DNA from: a bacterium
GTDB taxonomy: Bacteria; Orphanbacterota; Orphanbacteria; Orphanbacterales; Orphanbacteraceae
Length of the DNA: 64,000 bases
Direction of reading: 5' to 3'
Assembly: GCA_025782575.1 (NCBI GenBank)
Contig: JALGYY010000004.1
Span: 167,769-231,768 of the forward strand
Positions 17,050 to 25,342 of the stretch are shown here, piece by piece. The notes beneath the pieces are model-generated. The model saw only the letters and a list, made by a program, of their open reading frames with translations, was not told the DNA's origin and ran no database searches. Each line of letters begins with the position of its first letter. Position 1 is the first letter of the stretch. Both the position numbers and the translations under genes were made by a program.

Positions 17050-18833
17050 TTTTCGCCCCGAGGCGGCATACGGAATAAAAATCGACTTCCCCTGCCCGGC
17101 GCGCTCTCTACAGAGACGCTTCCTCCGTGGGAAAGGGCGATGTGCTTTACAATCGCCAGGCCGAGCCCTGTGCCGCCCAGGTCTCGCGAACGGGCCTTAT
17201 CTACCCGGTAGAACCGTTCGAATATTCTCGTCCGGTGGGCTGGATTAATGCCGATCCCGGTATCTTCCACTTCGACAAAGGCGTCACCTTCCTGGTGGAA
17301 AACGCTCACTTTCACCTTTCCCTCTTCCGGCGTGTATTGAATGGCGTTTCCGAGCAGATTGTCGATCAGTTGCCGTAACTCGTCCCGATTGGCGAAGACC
17401 TCCACGGGCTTTTCCCGCCTGACGATTACGAGTTCGATATTCTTGGATATCGCAGCGGGGCGGAATTCATCCACACTCTCATCAAGGAGCGTGCAAAGGT
17501 CGACCGGCTCTCGATAGGACTCGTCGTGGCCTGATTCAAGGCGGGAAATCGTAAGCAAATCGCCGACGAGCGAAGTAAGTCGATGGGACTGATTCTTTAC
17601 CTTGTTCAGAAAGCCGTTACGCGCCTCCGGTTCCATCTCTTCATGGTCCAGGACCGTTTCAACCAGCCCTCGTATAGCTGTAATCGGCGTTTTCAACTCA
17701 TGAGATACGTTGGCCACAAAATCGCTCCGAATCGCCTCCAATTGTCTCAGGTCGGTCAGGTCGTGAAGCACCAGCACGGCACCGCCGGTTTCCAGCGGGG
17801 TCGCGTGCATTTCCACAATCTGGTCCTTCCCGTCTCGAGCAATTCTGATTTCCTCTTTCAGTTTCTGCCCGTCCAGCATGGCTCTCCGGATAATTTTGTT
17901 CACGGCCTGAAGCCGGACGACCTCCCATATTCGTTTTCCATCGGAACTTTTGTCGTGAACGTCATTGTCTTTGAGGGTCACTCGTAGAATCCTGCCGGCC
18001 GCGTCATTCATATGGAGGATGCGCTCCTCTTCGTCAACAGCAACGACCCCTTCCGCCATTCCCATGAGAATAGCGAGAAGCTTGTTTTTCTCTTTCGCGG
18101 AATCGGAAATGCGGGTTTCTATGCTGGCGGACATTCGGTTGAATGAGCGGGCCAGATCGCCGACTTCATCATTTCCGCCGTGAGGCACCCGCCCCTGACC
18201 CTCCCCCTTTGCTATCAACAAGGCTTCCCGGCTGATCACATTGAGAGGCTTCACGACACGGTAAGAGAGAAGAAGCCCCATAAGGAGCCCCACCAGCGCC
18301 GCGAGCCCGGCCATAGTAAATATTGTCGTCCGAAGACGAACCAACTCAGCATCAACAGCGCTGGTAATAATGGAAGCTCGGACATAACCGAGGAGTTTCC
18401 CTGCCCGTTTCACGGGAATGGCGTGATACATGGTGTTTCGGTTGGCAGTACTGCTGAAGCGCGTGGCGGTTCCCAGCCCTCGATCCCGTGCGTCAAGAAT
18501 CTCGGGTCGGCGCCCATGATTTTCCATCGTAGCCGGATCGTTTTCCGAATCGGCTATCACCAGGCCGTCGCTTCTCACTACGGTCAGGCGAGTTTCCAGC
18601 GATCTTCCCAGAATCTGGATTCGTTTCTGAAAGAGAGGATCATCAGCCCCCGTCAGAGGGAGAGCGGCTATGTCGTTCAGCAAGACTACTTTGGCGTGAA
18701 GCGATTCCTCTATCCGGCGAAGCGTGTCGACCCTTACCCGGCTACTGAAGAGAAGCCCGGAGATCGCGGTCGAAGCAAGAATGACCGCGACGTAGCCGAT
18801 AAAAATCTTGCGCAGGAATCTGGAGTTCAGCAC
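17046..18833 (-). CDS. phoR: Sensor histidine kinase PhoR
   Basis: This is the membrane kinase of the phosphate-starvation two-component system. From GTG at 18833 (upstream GGGAGA) the 595-residue product shows TM1 (about 8-30), a periplasmic sensor region and TM2 (about 170-192). A HAMP domain follows, then a PAS domain (about 250-360), the HisKA His378 in NVSHELKTP, and an HATPase domain with LLGNAIQYTPEEG, DTGIGI and GTGLGLAIVKH. The frame is open up to 18989, but the extension lacks a start signal. No phoB response regulator is adjacent. PhoR assignment rests on architecture plus the pst neighbours. Confidence 0.88.
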   Translation of the reverse strand: MLNSRFLRKIFIGYVAVILASTAISGLLFSSRVRVDTLRRIEESLHAKVVLLNDIAALPLTGADDPLFQKRIQILGRSLETRLTVVRSDGLVIADSENDPATMENHGRRPEILDARDRGLGTATRFSSTANRNTMYHAIPVKRAGKLLGYVRASIITSAVDAELVRLRTTIFTMAGLAALVGLLMGLLLSYRVVKPLNVISREALLIAKGEGQGRVPHGGNDEVGDLARSFNRMSASIETRISDSAKEKNKLLAILMGMAEGVVAVDEEERILHMNDAAGRILRVTLKDNDVHDKSSDGKRIWEVVRLQAVNKIIRRAMLDGQKLKEEIRIARDGKDQIVEMHATPLETGGAVLVLHDLTDLRQLEAIRSDFVANVSHELKTPITAIRGLVETVLDHEEMEPEARNGFLNKVKNQSHRLTSLVGDLLTISRLESGHDESYREPVDLCTLLDESVDEFRPAAISKNIELVIVRREKPVEVFANRDELRQLIDNLLGNAIQYTPEEGKVKVSVFHQEGDAFVEVEDTGIGINPAHRTRIFERFYRVDKARSRDLGGTGLGLAIVKHIALSHGGSVSVESAPGRGSRFLFRMPPRGEN

Positions 18834-19066
18834 GCTTTTCTCCCGGTCTGCCGACCTCGGGCGCCTCTCTTGATTGTAAGGATTCGAGACAACAAAAAGA
18901 ACCCCGGAAGCGGATTCTTCCAGGAAGCCCGCCCCGGGGTAAAGGAATCGCAGTCTCGTTTGAAAGCACCGCCCGTCCAGTTTCGGCACTCATCAAACAC
19001 GATGGGTCCGTTGGCTGCGATTGCCTCTTGACTCATTCATACGGACAGTTTGTTTGCCTCTTTCCG

Positions 19067-19305
19067 GATTCTTTCTTCTTCTTCTTAAAGAGATTTAAAA
19101 AAAGAGTAGTAGTAGTAGGGGCTGCGGATATGTTGACAAGCAGGCCACACGTTAGATTGGTTGCGGGATTACAGTCTTTGGGAGATGGGAAGTTATGTCG
19201 GGTCATGTGGACGGTTTTCTAATAACTCTGGAGTTGTTCACAGGGCGGTGTTTGTCGACAATCGGTCCACAGGCGTATCCCGGTTTTCTGCACAGATTAT
19301 TCACA
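19067..19305 (+). other. Putative oriC2: AT-rich unwinding element, DnaA-trio-like TAG repeats and DnaA boxes
   Basis: Downstream of dnaA lies a pyrimidine/AT-rich stretch (19067-19106), then four consecutive TAG triplets (19107-19118) and a GC cluster. DnaA-box-like 9-mers follow: TTGTTCACA (19234-19242), TTCTGCACA (19286-19294) and TTATTCACA (19297-19305, fits TTATNCACA). The order AT-rich, TAG trios, GC cluster, boxes matches the basal unwinding system described for bacterial origins, where DnaA-trios are 3'-GAT-5' read away from the boxes. The nearest good box is more than 100 bases from the GC cluster, which weakens the case. Confidence 0.5.
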
Positions 19306-19321
19306 TGGCGAAGGTGGGTGG

Positions 19322-19550
19322 TTCAGCCGACTTGCCCCGGGCCAGAAATTTCTCGAAGGAGAATGAGCGAGACGAGGCCGGTGGGACCCGAAGAAGCGAA
19401 ACATAGAAAACGGACGGGGTTAATCAGACCCCGCCCGTTTTCATGTGGAGATGCTTCGGGCCGGCCGAGCGAGTGAGGCGAGGGGCGACGGTCAGGAGCC
19501 CCGGAGCCGGCTCCTTCGAGAGCTTTCTGGCCCGGGGCAAGCCGGCTGAG
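19322..19550. repeat. Long imperfect inverted repeat flanking a terminator hairpin
   Basis: The segment 19331-19361 and the reverse complement of 19511-19541 agree at 29 of 31 positions, and weaker pairing extends outward to about 19322 and 19550. The arms contain the GC-rich core GCCCCGGGCCAGAAA. The 149-base interior holds a second hairpin (19407-19441). No clear target-site duplication or transposase was seen. It could be a MITE-like element, a large structured RNA or a cruciform next to the origin. Confidence 0.75.
19407..19441. terminator. Bidirectional Rho-independent terminator downstream of dnaA
   Basis: A 14-bp stem (19407-19420 paired with 19428-19441, one G-U type mismatch) encloses the 7-base loop TAATCAG. 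Each arm is A-rich on the outside of one strand and T-rich on the other, so it can act in both directions. It lies 160 bases after the dnaA stop. Confidence 0.8.
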
Positions 19551-19601
19551 CCGGACTATTTTGGGTTTTGGTGTTGCAATAGGCTGCGCGCTCGGTCCCT
19601 T

Positions 19602-21053
19602 CTACGCTGCGAGCTCATCCGCAAGGCGATCCAGAATCGACCGGAAGCGGTCGTCCGCGATGGAAAGTCTCTCCACCTTCTGGCACGCGTGCAGAACGGT
19701 TGAATGGTCCCGGCCGCCGAACTTGAGACCGATCTGGCTGAGCGAGAGGCCGGCCAGTTGCCGAGTGAAGTACATCGCCACCTGACGGGCGAGGGCGATA
19801 TCCGCCGTGCGCCTCCTCGACAGAATCTCGTCGACCGACACATCGTAATGTCCGGCGGTTACCCGGATGATGTCACGCACGGTGGCCTTGTTCGTTCTCC
19901 GCGAGAGAAAGTCCTTGAGTACGTCTCTTGCGAGATCGACGGAGAGATCCTGACCCGTAAGTGAGGAAAAGGCGAGGAGCCGGATGAGCGAGCCTTCGAG
20001 CTGACGAATATTCGAGCGAATCGATCGAGCGATGAAGAGCAGAACATCGTCCGGGATAGAGAGATTTTCGAGCTCGGCCTTCTTCCTGAGAATGGCAATT
20101 CTGGTTTCGAGATCGGGCGAGCCGACGTCTGCGACCAGACCCCATTCAAATCGGGATATGAGGCGCTCCTCCAGGTTGGCGATTTCCTTCGGCGGGCGAT
20201 CACTGGTAAGCACGATCTGCTTTTTGGCATTCCAGAGGGCATTGAAAGTGTGGAAGAATTCTTCCTGCGTGCTTTCCTTGCCGGCAAGAAACTGAATGTC
20301 ATCCATCAGAAGAAGGTCGAAGGTTCTGAACTTCTCTTTGAAGGGGAGGGTGGTCCCGGTTTGAATCGCGTGAATCATGTCATTCATGAAGCTTTCAGCG
20401 GAAACGTAGTGCACATTGGCCGAGGGGTTTTTCTGCAGAACCGCGTGTCCGATCGCCTGAAGGATGTGAGTCTTGCCGAGACCTACTCCACCATAAACAA
20501 AGAGGGGGTTGTAGACATTACCGGGATTCTCGGCAACCGCTTTCGAGGCGGCACTCGCAAACTGGTTCGACTTGCCGACAACAAAGGTATCGAAAGAGTA
20601 TCGGCTGTTCAATTGGGCGGAAATTCTCCGGGCTTGCGCCTGTGGTGTAGCCGGCACCGCCGGAGGGGTGTGAAACGTTTTGGGCGTCTGCCGGGGTGGC
20701 GCAGGAAACAGCCCCGCTGAATCGGGCCGAGGACCAACCGGGTTTTGCCGTTCCGGCGTTGATCCAACTCCCGGGCGAAGCGGCCAATCGGCTGGAAGCG
20801 GCTCGTCAGAGATAGCAAAGTCGATCTCCGGCGTGGTCTCGGGAAGCACCTCGCCGAGGACCTGCTGGAAAAGGGGCATATAGTTTTCTTTCAACCAGTC
20901 GGCGAAGAACTGATTCGGCACCTGAATTCGGATTCCTTCGGCCGAATAGGCGACGCATTTTGTCGGCAGGAACCACGCCTCATATGCCTTCGGGCCGACG
21001 TAGTCTTGAACGCGATCGAGAACTTGAGACCAGACCTCTGTGGGGGATGGCAT
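19602..21053 (-). CDS. dnaA: Chromosomal replication initiator DnaA
   Basis: DnaA binds DnaA boxes at oriC and opens the DNA to load helicase. The 483-residue protein has the helicase-contact domain I (1-80), a proline-rich linker (about 90-145), the AAA+ domain with Walker A GGVGLGKTH (188-196), Walker B LLLMDDIQFLAGK and sensor motif LEERLISRFEWGL. The C-terminal DNA-binding domain contains the signature GRDHSTVLHA. ATG at 21053 has GAGG nearby. DnaA boxes occur on both sides of the gene, suggesting autoregulation and a bipartite origin. Confidence 0.98.
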   Translation of the reverse strand: MPSPTEVWSQVLDRVQDYVGPKAYEAWFLPTKCVAYSAEGIRIQVPNQFFADWLKENYMPLFQQVLGEVLPETTPEIDFAISDEPLPADWPLRPGVGSTPERQNPVGPRPDSAGLFPAPPRQTPKTFHTPPAVPATPQAQARRISAQLNSRYSFDTFVVGKSNQFASAASKAVAENPGNVYNPLFVYGGVGLGKTHILQAIGHAVLQKNPSANVHYVSAESFMNDMIHAIQTGTTLPFKEKFRTFDLLLMDDIQFLAGKESTQEEFFHTFNALWNAKKQIVLTSDRPPKEIANLEERLISRFEWGLVADVGSPDLETRIAILRKKAELENLSIPDDVLLFIARSIRSNIRQLEGSLIRLLAFSSLTGQDLSVDLARDVLKDFLSRRTNKATVRDIIRVTAGHYDVSVDEILSRRRTADIALARQVAMYFTRQLAGLSLSQIGLKFGGRDHSTVLHACQKVERLSIADDRFRSILDRLADELAA

Positions 21054-21059
21054 AGCTAC

Positions 21060-21500
21060 AATCCTCGGGGAAGTTATCCCCAGTTACCCTCAACCTTATC
21101 AACAACGGGGACCCGAGTTATCCACCGGCCGAGACCGGTTTTCCTCAGAAGAGACAAAGGTATCCCCAGGTTATCCACATGCGTGCGCAACCTCTTAACT
21201 AGTTAGTGTTTAACGGGTTTCGGCGAGAATCTCTTCGGACGAGCCCTGACTTATCCCCGGTGGGCGGGGCAGGTGGTGTAGAATCTGTGCTGTCCAGGCA
21301 TGAACCTGAATTCAGTGACGGGCCGATCCAAATTGTTCCGGGTGACGTCTCCTAACCCGGGAGGGGATCCTACCACGCAGGCAAAACAGGTCGCAAGCGA
21401 ATTTGGACAGTTTTTCCACAGGAAAGGGCTCAGGGGCCCTCTAGGGGCGATATTTGTGGCTCGAACCTCATCGACTCCACAAGATCTAGTTGTGGAAAGC
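21060..21500. other. Putative oriC1: DnaA-box cluster upstream of dnaA
   Basis: Boxes related to TTATCCACA occur in one orientation at 21074 (TTATCCCCA), 21096 (TTATCAACA), 21118 (TTATCCACC), 21171 (TTATCCACA, perfect), 21251 (TTATCCCCG) and 21412 (TTTTCCACA). An inverted pair TCCACAA/TTGTGGA at 21476-21496 adds two half-boxes. Clustering between dnaA and rpmH is the commonest bacterial oriC location. The region also serves as the dnaA promoter region. Confidence 0.75.
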
Positions 21501-21535
21501 TCGCTCTCAACATCATGTTGTGGGGAGGAGAGAAA

Positions 21536-21593
21536 AAGATTTTTTGGGCCTCCCCGCGATTTTTTGAGGGGACCTTTTCGCTTGACAGTCAAG
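21536..21593 (+). promoter_or_regulatory. T-rich repeats and a TTGACA-containing palindrome before rpmH
   Basis: GATTTTTTG occurs twice here, each copy followed by a G/C run, and may be a secondary unwinding element. The 13-base palindrome CTTGACAGTCAAG (21581-21593) includes a consensus -35 TTGACA about 100 bases before rpmH. No convincing -10 at 16-18 bases was found, so promoter function is tentative. Confidence 0.35.
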
Positions 21594-21681
21594 CGGTTAC
21601 CTTGCGAGACTCGGTTACGGTATGGAGCGACGTGGCCGTTTCGGCGGCCGCGTTTGCGTATGATTTCTAAACATGGAGTAG

Positions 21682-22239
21682 ATGACTCGTGAAGCGCACA
21701 TTCCAACCAAGCAACAGGAAAAGAAAACGCGTGCATGGCTTTCGTGCGCGCATGAAGACTCGCGGAGGCCGGGCGGTCCTGAACCGTCGCCGCGCGAAAG
21801 GAAGAAAGCGGCTCGCGGTATAGGGCGAGATCCTATGCCCGCGAGAAGAGTGCGCCAAAGGCTGTGCCGAACGGACCGGCTCCGCAGGAAAAAGGATTTC
21901 GATCGCGTGTTCCGGCAAAGGAACATGGCGCGGAGTCGGAGCTTCCGCCTTCATTTTCTATCGGAAGAACCATCCAGGCGGCCCCAAGTACGCGTAGCCT
22001 TCGTTGCAGGGAAACGGATCGGTGGAGCGGTTGTTCGTAATCGCTTGAAGCGGCTTATGCGCGAGGCTTATCGAAGACTCAAGCAAGACCTCGTAGTTGC
22101 CAACAGCCTGGACCTTGTCCTCGTTGCAGGCCGCGACTTCACCCGAAGCCGATCTCATGAAATCGAAGCAGAGATGCGGGAACTCTTCCGGCGCATCGGC
22201 TTGATTGCCGACGGAGCGACGGGGGAAGCTGGCGATTGA
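21682..22239 (+). CDS. rnpA: Ribonuclease P protein component, possibly with an N-terminal extension overlapping rpmH
   Basis: This is the protein subunit of RNase P, which matures tRNA 5' ends. The conserved core begins near [16 protein letters not shown] and includes [30 protein letters not shown], the RNR box. The frame is open from ATG 21682, seven bases before the rpmH start, giving 185 residues and enclosing all of rpmH out of frame, as reported for Thermus. A conventional start is ATG 21835 (134 residues, normal size). Which is used cannot be settled from sequence. It overlaps the yidD TTG start as TTGA. Confidence 0.9.
   Translation: MTREAHIPTKQQEKKTRAWLSCAHEDSRRPGGPEPSPRERKKAARGIGRDPMPARRVRQRLCRTDRLRRKKDFDRVFRQRNMARSRSFRLHFLSEEPSRRPQVRVAFVAGKRIGGAVVRNRLKRLMREAYRRLKQDLVVANSLDLVLVAGRDFTRSRSHEIEAEMRELFRRIGLIADGATGEAGD
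21689..21823 (+). CDS. rpmH: Ribosomal protein bL34
   Basis: The 44-residue product begins [18 protein letters not shown] and ends [12 protein letters not shown], the textbook bL34 sequence at its usual length. The start is GTG at 21689, with TGGAG about 10 bases upstream. It heads the conserved rpmH-rnpA-yidD-yidC-jag-mnmE-mnmG-rsmG cluster next to dnaA. Confidence 0.97.
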   Translation: MKRTFQPSNRKRKRVHGFRARMKTRGGRAVLNRRRAKGRKRLAV

Positions 22240-22451
22240 CGTTGCAATCGATGTTGATCCTCATGATTCGCGGTTATCGGAAGTGGATTTCGCCACTCGT
22301 TACCCCCTCTTGTCGTTTTCATCCCTCCTGTTCCGCCTATGCCATGGAAGCCGTCGACAAGCACGGTGCGTTCCGTGGGGCGGGGCTTGCCCTGAAGCGT
22401 GTTCTTCGCTGCCACCCGTATCATGACGGAGGATGCGACCCCGTTCCCTGA
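22236..22451 (+). CDS. yidD: Membrane protein insertion efficiency factor YidD
   Basis: This small amphipathic membrane-associated protein assists YidC-dependent insertion. The 71 residues contain the family hallmarks IRGYRKWISPL, CRFHPSCSAYAMEAV with its conserved Cys and Pro residues, and RCHPYHDGGCDPVP. TTG at 22236 overlaps the rnpA stop and has GGGGGAAG 7 bases upstream; ATG at 22251 is an alternative. The position between rnpA and yidC is canonical. Confidence 0.93.
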   Translation: MTLQSMLILMIRGYRKWISPLVTPSCRFHPSCSAYAMEAVDKHGAFRGAGLALKRVLRCHPYHDGGCDPVP

Positions 22452-22530
22452 GCTGCGCAAGCCGGGATCGGACATACCACCCCTCCACGCACCGGGGAGA
22501 CAAAAGAAGCTCCCCTGGAAATAGAGAACA

Positions 22531-24393
22531 ATGGACCGCAGAGCTTTAGTCGCCCTTTTCATCTCGACGCTCGTCATTTTTGCCTGGCAGGTGTTCTTCC
22601 TGCCTCCCCCCGAAGACCAGCTTGAACCGCCGGAAGAGGAGACCGCCGCCGCTCCGACGACTTCCGGAAAGTTCGACACCCGCCGGGACGAAACGATCTC
22701 GTCCGACATAGAGGTCCCCGATCCCGGAAGAATCGGCGCGCTCGATCAGAACGGTTACCGCGTGGAGCCGGAGGGTCTTGCGGCGGCGGACGTCGTTGAA
22801 GAGGTGCGGGCTCAAACCGTCTTCGTCAGTACGCCTCTCTATGCTATGGAAATCGACACCAAGGGGGGCGTGGTTCGCTCGATCCAGCTTCTCAAGTATA
22901 AGAACTACGAAAAGACGGGGCCGGTTTCGCTTACAAACCCGCAAGGACCGGGCGGGCTCGGCCTCATTCTGAACACCAGCAACGGAGAAGTCGATCTTCG
23001 CCGCGTGGTTTTCCAGGCGGATCAGTCAAGCGTTCGAATCACCGACGAGGCGGGCCGGGCGGCTCTTCGTCTCGAGCAGACCCTTATGAGCGGGGTTACC
23101 ATCAGGCGGACATTCCTCTTCGCCGGGGATACCTACCGGGTTGATATCGAGCAGGAGATCCTCCGCGATCCGGCAAGCCCCGAAGTCTTTTCCTATCGCA
23201 TGTTATGGGAGCCGGGTATCGAACCGACCGAGCTTGCCGCCGGGGAGATTTTCGAGCCGGGAGGTCGGGGGGCTCAAACAGAAGAACTCCTTGCCATTTC
23301 TTTCGTCGGCACCAGCGTCGTAAAGGACAGGTACGGCAAGATCAAGGAGGGCGGAGTCTCCCGGTCGGGCAGCGTGAAGTGGGCCGCCGTAAAGACCAAA
23401 TATTTTGCGATCGCCCTCATTCCGCCGGAAAACTCTTCCGCCGATTTCAGTATCTACGAGGACCAGGTCGCCAGGCGGATCTACTTCGAGGCGAAGTTTC
23501 CCGTGCAGTCCTCCCAGGGGGATACACGGACATTCGGTCTTTATGCCGGCCCGATCGACTGGGAAAGCCTGAAGGCGGAGGGGAACGACCTCGACCGCAT
23601 GATCGATTTCGGCTGGTCGCTGATCGAGCCCGTATCCCGCCTCATGCTTCGGGCGATGCTCTTCCTGCACAAGTTCCTGCCGAACTTCGGCGTTGTTATT
23701 ATTGTGATCTCGATTATTACGAAGCTCCTCTTTTACCGGCTTACCCACAAGAGCTTCCAGTCCATGAAGGACATGCAGGCGATCCAGGGGCAGGTGGCCG
23801 AGATCAAGGAGAAGCACAAGAACGATCAGCAGCGGCTGAACAAAGAGACCTGGGCGCTCTATAAGAAGGAGGGCGTGAACCCCATGGGAGGCTGTCTGCC
23901 CATGCTGATGCAGATGCCCGTCTTTATTGCGCTCTACAATGTGCTTCGCAGCACGATTTACCTGCGGCAGGCGCCGTTCGTGTTCTGGATCAACGACCTG
24001 AGCCGGCAGGAGATTCTGTTCCCGCTCCCGTTTGCGCTCCCGTTTCTGGGGGCGGCGTTCAGCCTGCTCCCGCTCCTCATGGGAATATCGATGTTTCTGC
24101 AGCAGAAGATGACCACCGTCGATCCCCGCCAGAAGGCCATGATCTACATCATGCCGGTCATGTTCACGGTGCTCTTTTACAAGCTACCGTCAGGGCTTGT
24201 GCTGTACTGGCTCGTCAACAACGTTCTTTCCATCGCACAGCAATGGCTCATTCATCGGGGGGGCGGGGACGGCAAGAAGCCCGAGCCCTCATCCGACACC
24301 CAGCGAAATGACGAAAAAACCGCAGGCCCGAAGAGCCGCGGCAAAAAAGGGCGAGGGCGCAGGCGCGCACTCCCGGCAAAGGAGACACCATGA
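22531..24393 (+). CDS. yidC: Membrane protein insertase YidC (Oxa1 family)
   Basis: YidC inserts and folds inner-membrane proteins, alone or with SecYEG. The 620 residues begin with an N-terminal TM (about 4-22). A large periplasmic beta domain (about 60-350) characteristic of Gram-negative YidC follows. The Oxa1 core comes next: KLLFYRLTHKSFQSMKDMQ, NPMGGCLPMLMQMPVFIALYNVL and a final TM with PSGLVLYWLVNNVLSIAQQ. The tail is basic. The stop overlaps the jag start by 4 bases. Confidence 0.97.
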   Translation: MDRRALVALFISTLVIFAWQVFFLPPPEDQLEPPEEETAAAPTTSGKFDTRRDETISSDIEVPDPGRIGALDQNGYRVEPEGLAAADVVEEVRAQTVFVSTPLYAMEIDTKGGVVRSIQLLKYKNYEKTGPVSLTNPQGPGGLGLILNTSNGEVDLRRVVFQADQSSVRITDEAGRAALRLEQTLMSGVTIRRTFLFAGDTYRVDIEQEILRDPASPEVFSYRMLWEPGIEPTELAAGEIFEPGGRGAQTEELLAISFVGTSVVKDRYGKIKEGGVSRSGSVKWAAVKTKYFAIALIPPENSSADFSIYEDQVARRIYFEAKFPVQSSQGDTRTFGLYAGPIDWESLKAEGNDLDRMIDFGWSLIEPVSRLMLRAMLFLHKFLPNFGVVIIVISIITKLLFYRLTHKSFQSMKDMQAIQGQVAEIKEKHKNDQQRLNKETWALYKKEGVNPMGGCLPMLMQMPVFIALYNVLRSTIYLRQAPFVFWINDLSRQEILFPLPFALPFLGAAFSLLPLLMGISMFLQQKMTTVDPRQKAMIYIMPVMFTVLFYKLPSGLVLYWLVNNVLSIAQQWLIHRGGGDGKKPEPSSDTQRNDEKTAGPKSRGKKGRGRRRALPAKETP

Positions 24394-25253
24394 ACAGCAC
24401 GACCGGCGAGGGACGCACCTTTGAGGAGGCGGTTGATTCCGCCGTTCAACAGCTAGGCGTCCGTATCGACCAGGTTCACGTGGAAGTGGTCGAGGAGAAG
24501 CGAGGACTGCTCTTCGGGCTGTTCGGCGGCAAAGTCACCGTCAAGGTCACCCACCACACGGCGACCGAGGATCGAATCGACGAAATCCTGTCGGGCATCA
24601 TGAAACATCTCGGAATCCCCTCTCAGGTCGACGTGTCCAAGAAAGGGGGGGACTACTTTGTGAATGTCGGCACCGTAGACTCGGACGGGCTGCTGATCGG
24701 AAAGCGGGGAGAGACGCTGCACGCACTCGAGCACCTCGTCAATCGTATTGTCCATCGGGACCCTCTCGAAAAGGGGCGGATCACGATTGATGTGAGCGGG
24801 TATCGGACGAGACGGGATGAACAGCTGAAGTCACAGGCCATCAATATGGCAAAGAAAGTGAAAGAATCCGGGCGGGAAATGAGTACCGACCCTCTTTACT
24901 CTCCTGATCGCAGGGTGATACATCTCGCGCTCACGGGCGACTCGGAGATACGGACTTACACATCGGGCGACGGACTTTACAAGAGCGTTGTCGTGGCGCC
25001 GGGTGGTAGTCGTGGCGGAGAAAGTCGTGACGGTCGCAGGCGTTCGTCGGGCAGAAGAAGCCGGGGCGGGCGTGGCCGGGGACGTGGCCGGGGCAGCAAC
25101 CGAGGGGGACAGAATCGGGGGGGGGAAAACCGTCAGGGCGGACGCGAGGGGAGTAGCGAGCCCCAAGATGCTTCGAGTGCCAACAGGCCGCCCTCGGGTG
25201 CTGCTGCTGGCGAGCGTCGCGCTCCCCGGGCGAGCGGCGGATCCGAAAGCTAG
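24390..25253 (+). CDS. jag: RNA-binding protein Jag/KhpB with an RGG-rich tail
   Basis: Jag combines a Jag-N domain (about 1-55: FEEAVDSAVQQLG..., RGLLFGLFGGKVTVKV), a KH domain (about 75-140, with GLLIGKRGETLHALEHLVNR) and an R3H domain (about 145-205, ending SGDGLYKSVVV). It binds RNA and in other bacteria influences cell division and sRNAs. Unusually, about 80 more residues are dominated by RGG/GR repeats and a Ser/Pro/Gly end, an RGG-box-like disordered tail absent from typical Jag proteins. It overlaps yidC by 4 bases. Confidence 0.93.
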   Translation: MNSTTGEGRTFEEAVDSAVQQLGVRIDQVHVEVVEEKRGLLFGLFGGKVTVKVTHHTATEDRIDEILSGIMKHLGIPSQVDVSKKGGDYFVNVGTVDSDGLLIGKRGETLHALEHLVNRIVHRDPLEKGRITIDVSGYRTRRDEQLKSQAINMAKKVKESGREMSTDPLYSPDRRVIHLALTGDSEIRTYTSGDGLYKSVVVAPGGSRGGESRDGRRRSSGRRSRGGRGRGRGRGSNRGGQNRGGENRQGGREGSSEPQDASSANRPPSGAAAGERRAPRASGGSES

Positions 25254-25342
25254 CCAGGCCAGGAGCAGGGTCCGGTTCTTGATCGCCGCCGAATTGTCTG
25301 GTCGGATCACACTTCAGGTCCGACCCTGATTCGAGCAGACTC

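Noticed and set aside
18180-19031. 283-codon plus-strand frame over phoR
   Set aside because: It is antisense to the PhoR HAMP and sensor coding region, with no homology.
19031-19600. CRISPR array or leader in the dnaA-proximal gap
   Set aside because: The repeats found are inverted arms and short TAG triplets, with no regular direct repeat/spacer pattern; no cas genes are present in the window.
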